DNA of 64,000 nt, taken from the NCBI RefSeq assembly GCF_022348085.1, contig NZ_JAKRFN010000008.1:124001-188000 (forward strand), in the 5' to 3' direction. The notes beneath the pieces are model-generated. The model did not search any database. It saw only the letters and a list, made by a program, of their open reading frames with translations, and was not told the origin of the DNA. The number at the start of each line of letters is the position of its first letter. The stretch's first letter is position 1. The stretch is from Mycobacterium sp. PSTR-4-N (GTDB taxonomy: Bacteria; Actinomycetota; Actinomycetes; Mycobacteriales; Mycobacteriaceae). Below are positions 56,630 through 64,000 of this stretch, piece by piece. Position numbers and translations under genes: made by a program.

Positions 56630-57073
56630 ATGGCTCCGATCAAGCTTCACGACCTGAAGCCGGCTCCCGGAGAGAAGACGCCGAAGACCCGCGTGGGTCG
56701 CGGTGAAGGCTCGAAGGGCAAGACCGCGGGCCGCGGCACCAAGGGCACCGGCGCCCGCAAGAACGTCCCGGTGGGCTTCGAGGGCGGCCAGATGCCGATC
56801 CACATGCGCCTGCCCAAGCTCAAGGGCTTCCGTAACCGGTTCCGTACCGAGTACGGCGTGGTCAACGTCGGCGACATCGCCAAGGCGTTCCCCGAGGGCG
56901 GCACCATCGGTGTCGACGAGCTGGTGGCCAAGGGACTGGTCCGCAAGAACGTTCTGGTGAAGGTCCTCGGCGACGGCAAGCTGTCGGCCAAGGTCGACGT
57001 CACCGCCCACAAGTTCAGCGGTAGCGCCCGCGAGGCGATCACCGCCGCCGGCGGCAGCGCCACCGAACTGTAA
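56630..57073 (+). CDS. rplO: Ribosomal protein L15
   Basis: L15, 147 residues, a late 50S assembly protein. The glycine-rich N-terminal region ([19 protein letters not shown]) and [18 protein letters not shown] are typical. It is the last gene of this unit. secY, which often follows directly in other bacteria, is about 6.2 kb further on here. Confidence 0.99.
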   Translation: MAPIKLHDLKPAPGEKTPKTRVGRGEGSKGKTAGRGTKGTGARKNVPVGFEGGQMPIHMRLPKLKGFRNRFRTEYGVVNVGDIAKAFPEGGTIGVDELVAKGLVRKNVLVKVLGDGKLSAKVDVTAHKFSGSAREAITAAGGSATEL

Positions 57074-57091
57074 GGCGATACACAGCCATTG

Positions 57092-57115
57092 ACCCCCGCT
57101 CCGGCGGGGGTTTTT
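57092..57115 (+). terminator. Intrinsic terminator after rplO
   Basis: ACCCCCGC (57092-57099), loop TCCG, GCGGGGGT (57104-57111) and a T run (57111-57115) form a textbook terminator 18 bases after the rplO stop. Confidence 0.94.
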
Positions 57116-57191
57116 GGTTGGTGGACGGTAACGTCATGGCCGCCGGGGGCGATGGAGTCACCGACGGGGAGATCAAAGGAGCAGCTCGACA

Positions 57192-57533
57192 ATGAAGCAC
57201 CGGCGCGCAGTGGCGGCGATCATCGCCGGCGGGATCGCCCTCGGTATGGCGGCACCCGCTGCGGCGCAGACCACCGACGAGGCATTCACCGCAGCCGTGA
57301 CCAAGCTGGGCATCCCGTTCGCGCCGAACACCGACCTGCCCGCGGTCGGTAAGCAGGTCTGTGAGCTGCTGACCGACAGCCTGGCCGCCAACAGCGTCAA
57401 CCCGGTGCCCGCGGTGCGCGGCGTGGTCAGCACGTTGTCCAGCCGGGGGCTCGACCGCGCCCAGGCCGGCAGTCTGCTGAAGTTGTCGGTGCAGGTATAT
57501 TGCCCGCAGCAGGCTCGCTTCGTCGGGCGCTGA
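57192..57533 (+). CDS. Secreted DUF732 protein
   Basis: A 113-residue exported protein. The signal peptide ends APAAA-QTTDEAF. The mature part is the DUF732 domain, a small helical fold with two cysteines (GKQVCELLTD and QVYCPQQARF) that probably form a disulfide. Mycobacteria have many such paralogues; the function is unknown. AAAGGAGC precedes the ATG. Confidence 0.82.
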   Translation: MKHRRAVAAIIAGGIALGMAAPAAAQTTDEAFTAAVTKLGIPFAPNTDLPAVGKQVCELLTDSLAANSVNPVPAVRGVVSTLSSRGLDRAQAGSLLKLSVQVYCPQQARFVGR

Positions 57534-57565
57534 GCGTCTCCTCCGGCGTCGGTACGCTCGGAGCC

Positions 57566-59335
57566 ATGGTTTCTGTGCTGTCCGGTGTTCCCGGGATGGA
57601 CGACGTCCGCGAATTGGTTCGTAAGGTCGACACCGCCCGGCATCAGGGGGTGCCCGACGGCGCCATCCTCGAAATCGATCTGCAGCAGGCGCCGCCGGAG
57701 ACGGCCGGTTTCGACCCGATCGCGGTGGTGTCCGGCATCCTCGGCTCGAGCCGGCCCCTCCTGCTGCGCGAAACCGTCGCCGCGATCCACCGGGCTGCCG
57801 AGGATCCCCGCGTCGCCGGACTGATCGCGCGCGTTCAGATCGATGCGGCCCCACCGGGACCCGTGCAGGAACTGCGCGCCGCGATCGCGGCGTTCACCGA
57901 GCGCAAGCCGTCGCTGGCGTGGGCCGAAACCTACCCGGGCACCCTGTCGTACTACCTGGCCTCGGCGTTCGGCGAGGTGTGGATGCAGCCCTCGGGCACC
58001 GTCGGGCTGGTCGGTTTCGCCACCAGTGCACTGTTCCTGCGCGACGCGCTGGACAAGCTCGGCGTCGAGGCCCAGTTCACCGCGCGCGGCGAATACAAGT
58101 CCGCGGCAAACCTTTTCACCCAGGACGGCTACACCGAGGCCCATCGCGAGGCTGACACGGCTCTGGTCAACAGCCTGCGCGCGCAGGTGTGGGAGGCGGT
58201 GGCGGCATCGCGGGGCATCGACCTCGACGCCCTCGACGGCCTGGCCGACCGGGCGCCGCTGCTGCGCGACGACGCCGTGACGGCGAAGCTGGTGGACCGC
58301 ATCGGATTCCGCGACGAGGCGTACACCCGCATCGCGGAGATGGCCGGGGCGCCGGCCGAGGACAGCGAGGCCGCGCCGCGACTGTTCCTGTCCCGCTACG
58401 CGCGCACCAACCGGCCGTCGATGCCGACCCCGCAGCTGCCGGGACGCAGCCGGCGCGGGATCGCCGTGGTGACTCTGGCCGGGCCGATCGTCAGCGGTAA
58501 GGGGCGTCCGGTCTCACCGCTGGGCGGTGCGAGCGCAGGCGGCGACACCCTCGCCGCGGCCCTGCGGCAGGCCGGTGCCGACGACGACGTCGCCGCGGTC
58601 GTGCTGCGCGTCGACAGCCCCGGCGGTTCGGTCACCGGGTCGGAGACCATCTGGCGCGAGGTGGTGCGCCTGCGGGAACAGGGCAAGCCGGTGGTGGCGT
58701 CGATGGGCGCGGTCGCCGCCTCGGGCGGCTACTACGTGTCGATGGCCGCCGACGCGATCGTCGCCAACGCCGCGACGATCACCGGCTCGATCGGCGTCGT
58801 GACCGGCAAGCTGGTGACCCGCGAGCTCAAGGACCGGATCGGCGTCGGATCGGGCACGGTCCGCACTAATGCCAACGCCGACGCGTGGTCGGCCAACGCA
58901 CCGTTCACCGATGAGCAGCAGGCTCACGTGGAAGCCGAGGCCGATCTCTTCTACACCGATTTCGTCCATCGCGTCGCCGAGGGGCGCCGCATGACCTCCG
59001 AGGCGGTGGACGCGGTGGCCCGCGGCCGGGTGTGGACAGGAGCAGACGCGCTCGAGCGTGGCCTCGTCGACGAACTCGGCGGTCTGCGCACGGCGATCTC
59101 CCGGGCCAAGGCCCTGGCCGGTATCGCCGAGGACACCAAGGTGGCCATCACCCAGCTACCCGGCTCGTCCTTGCGAGACATGTTGCGGCCCAAGGCGTCG
59201 TCTCAGCCCGCGGCGGCGTCGCTGTCCGAGCTGTTCAGCGCGGTGGCCGTGCGGTCGCTGACCGAGGTGGTCGAGCAGTCTCAGCGATCGCTGACCGGTG
59301 TCAACGTGCTGTGGCTGGGGGCGTCTCGCTACTGA
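57566..59335 (+). CDS. sppA: Signal peptide peptidase SppA (67K type)
   Basis: A 589-residue membrane-associated serine protease with two tandem Clp/crotonase-like halves, which degrades cleaved signal peptides. The general-base lysine is in the N-terminal half (TARGEYKSAANLF). The nucleophile serine is in the C-terminal half (GAVAASGGYYVSMAAD). RVDSPGGSVTGSE is the conserved oxyanion segment. No clear N-terminal membrane helix is visible, unlike E. coli SppA. ATG 57566 follows TACGCT by 8 bases, suggesting a leaderless mRNA. It overlaps the convergent methyltransferase gene by 35 bases. Confidence 0.92.
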   Translation: MVSVLSGVPGMDDVRELVRKVDTARHQGVPDGAILEIDLQQAPPETAGFDPIAVVSGILGSSRPLLLRETVAAIHRAAEDPRVAGLIARVQIDAAPPGPVQELRAAIAAFTERKPSLAWAETYPGTLSYYLASAFGEVWMQPSGTVGLVGFATSALFLRDALDKLGVEAQFTARGEYKSAANLFTQDGYTEAHREADTALVNSLRAQVWEAVAASRGIDLDALDGLADRAPLLRDDAVTAKLVDRIGFRDEAYTRIAEMAGAPAEDSEAAPRLFLSRYARTNRPSMPTPQLPGRSRRGIAVVTLAGPIVSGKGRPVSPLGGASAGGDTLAAALRQAGADDDVAAVVLRVDSPGGSVTGSETIWREVVRLREQGKPVVASMGAVAASGGYYVSMAADAIVANAATITGSIGVVTGKLVTRELKDRIGVGSGTVRTNANADAWSANAPFTDEQQAHVEAEADLFYTDFVHRVAEGRRMTSEAVDAVARGRVWTGADALERGLVDELGGLRTAISRAKALAGIAEDTKVAITQLPGSSLRDMLRPKASSQPAAASLSELFSAVAVRSLTEVVEQSQRSLTGVNVLWLGASRY

Positions 59336-60254
59336 GTTCGGCATCGAAACCGGCACTGATGTAGATGATCTCGCCGAGCGGATCGCCGGCGTCACGATCT
59401 GCGGGTAGCGGTCTGCCGTACCGGGTGAACAGTTCGTCGCGCGCCGCCGCGGTGACGTGCCAGCCCGCCGACGTCAGGTAGTCGGGAACCGGGGTCCGTG
59501 GACCGGTGTACACCAGTGAGGGCATGTCGATGTCGAGGCCGTGTTCGCGCAGCGGCGCCGACGCCGCACGTGCCTTGTCCTCGTCGAGGTCGACGATGCC
59601 GGGCACGTATTCGGTGGTGATCGTGCTGCCCGGTGCCGACAGCGCGGTGATGCGATCGAACAGCTGGTCCTGCGCCTGCGGCGGCAGGTAGATCAGCAGG
59701 ACTTCGGCCAACCACGCGGTGCGCGCCGCCGGGTCGAAGCCGTTGTCGCGCAACGTGTTCGGCCAGTCATCACGGAGGTCGACGGCGATCGCGCGCCGGT
59801 CCGCGGTGGGATCGGCGCCGAGCGCGGCAAGCGTCGAGGACTTGAACGCGATCACCTCGGGTTGGTCCAGTTCGAAGACGACAGTCCCCTCGGGCCAGGC
59901 GAGCCGGTAGGCCCGGGCGTCGAGGCCGGAGGCCAGGATCACCACCTGCCGGATGCCGGCGGCCGTCGCGGCCAGCACGCAGTCGTCGAAGAACCGGGTT
60001 CGGACGGCCATGCCGTCGATCATCGCCTCGGCACGTGCCGGGTCCAGCGCGGTCATCGCCGCCACGTCGAGCCGGCCGTCGACCATCGCGGTGAAGAAGT
60101 CGACGCCCACCGCACGGACCAGGGGAGCGGCGAACGGGTCGTCGATGAGCGCGTCGGGCACGGCGCTGGCCATCGCCCGGCCGGCGGCGACCAGCGTCGC
60201 CGTCGTCCCGACGCTGGACGCCAAGTCCCACGAATCCCGGTCTTGTCTGCCCAC
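59301..60254 (-). CDS. Class I SAM-dependent methyltransferase (TIGR00027 family), paralogue 1
   Basis: A 317-residue methyltransferase of the mycobacterial TIGR00027/LCM-like family. The SAM motif is [15 protein letters not shown], followed by VFELDQPEVIAFK and DLRDDWPNTL. The family start [12 protein letters not shown] and the middle segment AVRTRFFDD are conserved. The substrate is not known for most members. GTG start at 60254. It is the most downstream and most diverged of four tandem copies. Its end overlaps sppA. Confidence 0.9.
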   Translation of the reverse strand: MGRQDRDSWDLASSVGTTATLVAAGRAMASAVPDALIDDPFAAPLVRAVGVDFFTAMVDGRLDVAAMTALDPARAEAMIDGMAVRTRFFDDCVLAATAAGIRQVVILASGLDARAYRLAWPEGTVVFELDQPEVIAFKSSTLAALGADPTADRRAIAVDLRDDWPNTLRDNGFDPAARTAWLAEVLLIYLPPQAQDQLFDRITALSAPGSTITTEYVPGIVDLDEDKARAASAPLREHGLDIDMPSLVYTGPRTPVPDYLTSAGWHVTAAARDELFTRYGRPLPADRDAGDPLGEIIYISAGFDAELSSETPPATAR

Positions 60255-60256
60255 CG

Positions 60257-61159
60257 TTACGCCTCGCGTCGTGCCGTCAGGTACCCGGAATCGCCGAGCA
60301 TCGTGAGCGCTCCGTCGGTGGGCGGTGTGAAGCCGTTGCGGGCATAGGCATCGGCGTTCGGCAGCACGGAGACACGCCAGCCCGCGCGGGTCAGATGGTC
60401 ACCGGCCGGGGTGCGCTCACCGGCGTAGAACAGGGCGGAGAGGTCGATGTCGCTGCCCTGGCGGCGGCTCCGTTCCGTCATCTCCTTCGCCCAGTCCTCC
60501 GTCATCGCACCGGGGTCCATGTGCTCGGTGGCCAGCACGCTTCCGGGCGCGGACAGTTCGGTGATGTGGTCCAGCAACCGGTCCTGGGCATCGGGCGGCA
60601 GATAGATCAGCAGGCCCTCGGCGATCCACGCGCTCGGCTGCGACGAATCGAAACCGTTGTCCCGTAACGCCTGTGGCCAGTCGTCGCGCAGGTCGATGCT
60701 GATGGCGACCCGGCGCGCACCGGGGGTCGCCCCGGCATCGGCGAGCACGCGGGTCTTGAACTCGATGACCTGGGGTTGGTCCAGTTCGAAGACGGTGGTG
60801 CCGGCCGGCCAGGCCAGCCGGTAGGCGCGGGTGTCCAGTCCGGAGGCCAGGATCACGATCTGGCGCACACCGGCCGCTGCTGCGGTGGTCAGAGCATCGT
60901 CGAAGAAGCGGGTCCGCACGGCCATGTACTCGCGGGCCTCGCGCGTCTCGCCGTGGGCGCTGCCGTTCTCGCCGATCTCGCCCAGGGCCATCGTGGTGAA
61001 GTGGTCGATGCCGACGGCTTCGACCAGCAGCGCCGCGTATGGATCGTCGATCAGTGGATCGGGCCCACGGGAGGCGAGTGCACGCGAGGCGGCCACCGCC
61101 GTCGCGGTCACCCCGACACTCGTCGCCAGATCCCAGGTGTCCCCATCGGTGCGGCTCAT
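60257..61159 (-). CDS. Class I SAM-dependent methyltransferase (TIGR00027 family), paralogue 2
   Basis: A 300-residue paralogue. SAM-site segments are [15 protein letters not shown] and [15 protein letters not shown], with [18 protein letters not shown] later. The ATG at 61159 ([16 protein letters not shown]) overlaps the stop of the upstream copy by 4 bases (ATGA); the longer frame upstream lies in that copy and is rejected. Two bases separate it from paralogue 1. Confidence 0.9.
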   Translation of the reverse strand: MSRTDGDTWDLATSVGVTATAVAASRALASRGPDPLIDDPYAALLVEAVGIDHFTTMALGEIGENGSAHGETREAREYMAVRTRFFDDALTTAAAAGVRQIVILASGLDTRAYRLAWPAGTTVFELDQPQVIEFKTRVLADAGATPGARRVAISIDLRDDWPQALRDNGFDSSQPSAWIAEGLLIYLPPDAQDRLLDHITELSAPGSVLATEHMDPGAMTEDWAKEMTERSRRQGSDIDLSALFYAGERTPAGDHLTRAGWRVSVLPNADAYARNGFTPPTDGALTMLGDSGYLTARREA

Positions 61160-62067
61160 GACTTCACCGCCGTCAGCGACAACGAGTTCTTCAGCATGTC
61201 GAGGGCTCCAGCGTCGAAGTGGCGCCCGTAGGCGGCGAACACCTCGGGCCGGGTTCGGGTGCTGACCGACCACCCCAGGCCGGCCAGGTAGTCGGTCGGG
61301 GGAGTGCGTTCCCCGGGATAGAACAGATCGCCGAGATCGGGGATCGCGCCATCGGGATCGTGGGCGCTCCACTGCTCGCGCAGCGCCCGGGAGCGTTCAC
61401 CCAGCGACGCGCCGGCGTCGGGGTGGTACTCGGTGGCCAGTCGGCTGCCGGGCGCGGACAACTCGGTGATCGCGTCGAACAGCCGGTCCTGCGCCTCGGG
61501 CGGCAGATAGATCAGCAGTCCCTCCGCGCTCCACGCCGTCGGCGCGGCCGGGTCGAAACCGTGCGCCCGCAGCGCGGCGGGCCAGTCGTCACGCAGGTCG
61601 ACGGCCACCGCGCGCCGGTCCGCGGACGGACGGGCGCCGATCGCGTCGAGCGTGGCGTCCTTGAACGCGAGCACCTGCGCCTGATCGATCTCGAACACCA
61701 CGGTGCCGTCGGCCCAGTCCAGGCGGTAGGCGCGCGCGTCGAGGCCGGACGCCAAGATCACCGCCTGCCGGATGCCCGCGGCGGCCGCGTCGGTGAAGAA
61801 GTCGTCGAAGAACCGGGTCCGCACCGCCATCACGTCGGTCATGACCCGAGCGGCGCCGGAAGCGTCCGCCACGTCCAACGAGACCTCTCCATCGACGACC
61901 TTGGTGAAGAAGTCGATGCCCACCGCCCGCACGAGCGGGGCGGCGAACGGGTCGTCGATCAGCGGATCGGGTTCCCGGCTGGCCACCGCCCGGGCGGCCG
62001 CGACCATCGTCGCGGTGGCGCCGACGCTCGACGCGAGGTCCCATCGGTCACCGTCGATGCGCGCCAC
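61156..62067 (-). CDS. Class I SAM-dependent methyltransferase (TIGR00027 family), paralogue 3
   Basis: A 303-residue paralogue with [29 protein letters not shown] and [18 protein letters not shown]. It starts with GTG at 62067 and is close in sequence to paralogue 4, especially in the N-terminal 50 residues. It starts 6 bases after the paralogue 4 stop and its own stop overlaps paralogue 2. Confidence 0.9.
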   Translation of the reverse strand: MARIDGDRWDLASSVGATATMVAAARAVASREPDPLIDDPFAAPLVRAVGIDFFTKVVDGEVSLDVADASGAARVMTDVMAVRTRFFDDFFTDAAAAGIRQAVILASGLDARAYRLDWADGTVVFEIDQAQVLAFKDATLDAIGARPSADRRAVAVDLRDDWPAALRAHGFDPAAPTAWSAEGLLIYLPPEAQDRLFDAITELSAPGSRLATEYHPDAGASLGERSRALREQWSAHDPDGAIPDLGDLFYPGERTPPTDYLAGLGWSVSTRTRPEVFAAYGRHFDAGALDMLKNSLSLTAVKS

Positions 62068-62073
62068 GGTCGG

Positions 62074-63000
62074 CTACTTCTCGGCGCTGACGTAGGAGAC
62101 GTCGGCGAAACCCTGGTCCGCGTCGATCGGGGTCAAGCCATAGCGGCGGAGTAGGTCGTTGGCCGGCGTGGCCTGCGCGGTCCAGCCGCGCCCGGTCAGG
62201 TACTCGGCGACATCGGCGCGCTCCCCGAAGAACACCAGATCGGAGAACTCCAGGTCGAAGCCGTGTTCACGCCATTGATCGGTGGAGGCCTGCATGCGCT
62301 CGCGCATCTCCTCCTGATCGGCCTGCTGCTGCGTCGGCACGGCCTCGACGGCCACCCGGCTGCCCGGTGCGCTCAGCTCGCTGATCTGATCCAGCAGCCG
62401 GTCCTGCGCCTCCGGCGGCAGGTAGCCCATCAGCCCCTCGGCGATCCACGCCGTCGGCCGGTTCGCGTCGAAGCCGGCCTCGGCCAGCGCCCGCGGCCAG
62501 TCCTGCCGCAGATCGATCGCGACGGTCCTCAGGTCGGCGGTCGGCTCCGCGCCCAGACCGGCCAGTGTCTGCCGCTTGAACGCGATCACGTCCGGCTGGT
62601 CGATCTCGAAGACCGCCATGTCGGCCGGCCAGTCCAGGCGGTATCCGCGCGCGTCGAGGCCCGAGGCCAGGATGACGGCCTGGCGGACTCCGCCGGCCGC
62701 GGCGTCGGCGAAGAAGTCGTCGAAGAACTTGGTCCGGCCGGCCATCATGTCGGCGAAGTTGGTGACGCCGACGGGGTTCTGACCGTCTTCGTTGACGTCG
62801 AGATCCTCGGCGCTCAGCTCACCGGTTGCGAGTTTGGTGAAGAAGTCGACGCCGACGGCCCGCACCAGGGGCTCGGCGAACGGATCGTTGATGACGCGCT
62901 TCTCGGCGCGGCTGGCCACAGCCCGCGCGGCGGCGACCATCGTCGCGGTCGCTCCCACGCTGGATGCCAGATCCCAGGTGTCGTTGTCGGTGCGTGCCAT
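62074..63000 (-). CDS. Class I SAM-dependent methyltransferase (TIGR00027 family), paralogue 4
   Basis: A 308-residue paralogue and the first gene of the four-gene minus-strand operon. It has [30 protein letters not shown] and [18 protein letters not shown], where Met-Gly replaces the Leu-Ile of the other copies. GAGGAGG precedes the ATG. The promoter must lie in the gap shared with secY. The substrate is unknown. Confidence 0.9.
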   Translation of the reverse strand: MARTDNDTWDLASSVGATATMVAAARAVASRAEKRVINDPFAEPLVRAVGVDFFTKLATGELSAEDLDVNEDGQNPVGVTNFADMMAGRTKFFDDFFADAAAGGVRQAVILASGLDARGYRLDWPADMAVFEIDQPDVIAFKRQTLAGLGAEPTADLRTVAIDLRQDWPRALAEAGFDANRPTAWIAEGLMGYLPPEAQDRLLDQISELSAPGSRVAVEAVPTQQQADQEEMRERMQASTDQWREHGFDLEFSDLVFFGERADVAEYLTGRGWTAQATPANDLLRRYGLTPIDADQGFADVSYVSAEK

Positions 63001-63278
63001 GACGACCTCCTCGTTCAGTGGGGGAATTAGATAGCTCGATTAACGAAGTTCTCTCGGAACTGTATTCCCCCAAACTGAGAGAATCCGCCGAGTCCACGAG
63101 CGTCCGTCAGATTCGGGGCAACGAAGATGCAACTGTTAGTCTCGTAGACTGTTCCAACGCGTGACCTGCGCAGGCCGTTCGTCTGCCCGGGACCGTCGCG
63201 CACAAGACTTAACCGACGCTGGTCACGCCAGCCACATGAGCACGCCGCGAACGACAGCTGGCCGTGCAGGAGGAAAGA
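63001..63278. promoter_or_regulatory. Divergent intergenic region between methyltransferases and secY
   Basis: A 278-base region without a gene, AT-richer than its surroundings near 63030-63075. TAGACT (63145-63150) is a fair -10 element toward secY, but no good -35 accompanies it. It would give a leader of about 125 bases. The end of the region carries the strong secY ribosome site GGAGGAAAGA. Confidence 0.4.
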
Positions 63279-64000
63279 GTGCTCTCGGCTTTCATCTCAT
63301 CACTGCGGACAGCTGATCTGAGGCGAAAGATCCTGTTCACCCTCGGCGTCGTGATCCTCTACCGGGTGGGTGCCACAGTCCCGTCTCCCGGGGTGAACTA
63401 CCCGAACGTGCAGCAGTGCATCGCGCAGGTCAGCGGTGGCGACTCCGCACAGATCTACTCGCTGATCAACCTATTCTCCGGCGGCGCGCTGCTGCAGCTG
63501 TCGGTGTTCGCCGTCGGCGTCATGCCGTACATCACGGCGAGCATCATCGTGCAGCTGCTCGGCGTCGTGATCCCGCGCTTCGAACAGCTGCGGAAAGAAG
63601 GACAGGCCGGCCAGGCCAAACTCACGCAGTACACCCGCTACCTCGCGATTGCGCTGGCGATCCTGCAGTCCACCTCGATCGTCGCGCTGGCGGCCAACGG
63701 CGGCCTGCTGCAGGGCTGCACGCTCGACATCATCGAGGGCCAGAGCGAGGGCATGAACCTGTTCCGCCTGATCATCATCGTGCTGGTGATGACGGCCGGT
63801 TCGGCGCTGGTCATGTGGATGGGTGAGCTGGTCACCGAGCGCGGCGTCGGCAACGGCATGTCGCTGCTGATCTTCGCCGGTATCGCCGCCCGCATCCCCA
63901 GCGAGGGCAAGACCATCCTCGACAGCCGCGGTGGCATGGTGTTCACGCTGGTCTGCGTGGCCGCGCTGATCATCATCGTCGGCGTCGTGTTCGTCGAGCA
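63279..64000 (+). CDS. secY: Preprotein translocase subunit SecY (3' truncated by window)
   Basis: The N-terminal 240 residues of the SecYEG channel core. GTG 63279 follows GGAGGAAAGA. The sequence begins MLSAFISSLRTADLRRKILF. It continues with TM1 (TLGVVILYRVGATVP), the plug region, TM2 with GVMPYITASIIVQLLGVVIP, and TM4-5 including ERGVGNGMSLLIFAGI. The frame is open to the window end. In M. tuberculosis secY is also separated from rplO by sppA and methyltransferase genes (Rv0724-Rv0732, from memory). Confidence 0.97.
   Translation, partial: MLSAFISSLRTADLRRKILFTLGVVILYRVGATVPSPGVNYPNVQQCIAQVSGGDSAQIYSLINLFSGGALLQLSVFAVGVMPYITASIIVQLLGVVIPRFEQLRKEGQAGQAKLTQYTRYLAIALAILQSTSIVALAANGGLLQGCTLDIIEGQSEGMNLFRLIIIVLVMTAGSALVMWMGELVTERGVGNGMSLLIFAGIAARIPSEGKTILDSRGGMVFTLVCVAALIIIVGVVFVE

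Overview
The window is a high-GC actinobacterial chromosome segment. Gene content, codon use and gene order all point to a Mycobacteriaceae species, most likely a rapidly growing Mycolicibacterium-type organism. The order rpoB-rpoC-nfo-fadE8-echA4-echA5-rpsL-rpsG-fusA-tuf-mycofactocin-S10-sulfatase/FGE-spc-sppA-methyltransferases-secY is the order I recall for M. tuberculosis Rv0667 to Rv0732. Several lineage-specific insertions break it. Ortholog names given here come from memory of those families, not from a search.

Region by region. 1-6230: the 3' part of rpoB (the first complete codon is the serine equivalent to E. coli Ser531) and all of rpoC, closed by a strong terminator. 6224-9639: sthA transhydrogenase, endonuclease IV and a PAP2-type membrane enzyme. 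9667-13744: a tightly coupled lipid/acyl-CoA operon of fadE8, echA4, a PaaX-like regulator and echA5. 13753-16305: two DUF3060 envelope proteins divergent from two DUF3558 lipoproteins, then a TetR regulator. 16306-20908: the str operon rpsL-rpsG-fusA-tuf with a terminator. 20992-22712: a cutinase-like protein and a SHOCT membrane protein.

22715-36175 is the mycofactocin neighbourhood. It begins with a mycofactocin-type short-chain dehydrogenase under a perfect KstR-like palindrome. An arginine/ornithine catabolic trio (rocD, a dimethylargininase-like hydrolase and a divergent AsnC/Lrp regulator) follows, then a ferredoxin reductase, an HNH/DUF222 protein, and the complete mftR | mftA-mftB-mftC-mftD-mftE-mftF-mftG set. 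mftA encodes the 30-residue precursor ending in IDGMCGVY. 36165-43131 is an accessory block: an MFS exporter with a divergent TetR, a cytochrome P450, an RclA-like flavoprotein reductase, a carboxylesterase lipoprotein, and a DUF4442 gene that appears damaged by an internal deletion.

43175-57115 holds the S10 and spc ribosomal protein operons, separated by an arylsulfatase, a lipoprotein and a formylglycine-generating enzyme. The S10 and spc promoters look like matched twins: the same -35 context and the same GGGTTGCCT initial transcribed sequence, at identical spacing. 57192-64000 holds a DUF732 secreted protein, sppA, four tandem SAM-dependent methyltransferase paralogues on the minus strand, and the 5' part of secY.

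No tRNA, rRNA, insertion sequence, prophage or CRISPR array was seen. The most interesting signals are the KstR-box/mycofactocin-dehydrogenase link, the twin ribosomal promoters, the sulfatase-lipoprotein-FGE module inside the ribosomal cluster, the deleted DUF4442 gene, and several perfect inverted repeats likely to be regulator sites.
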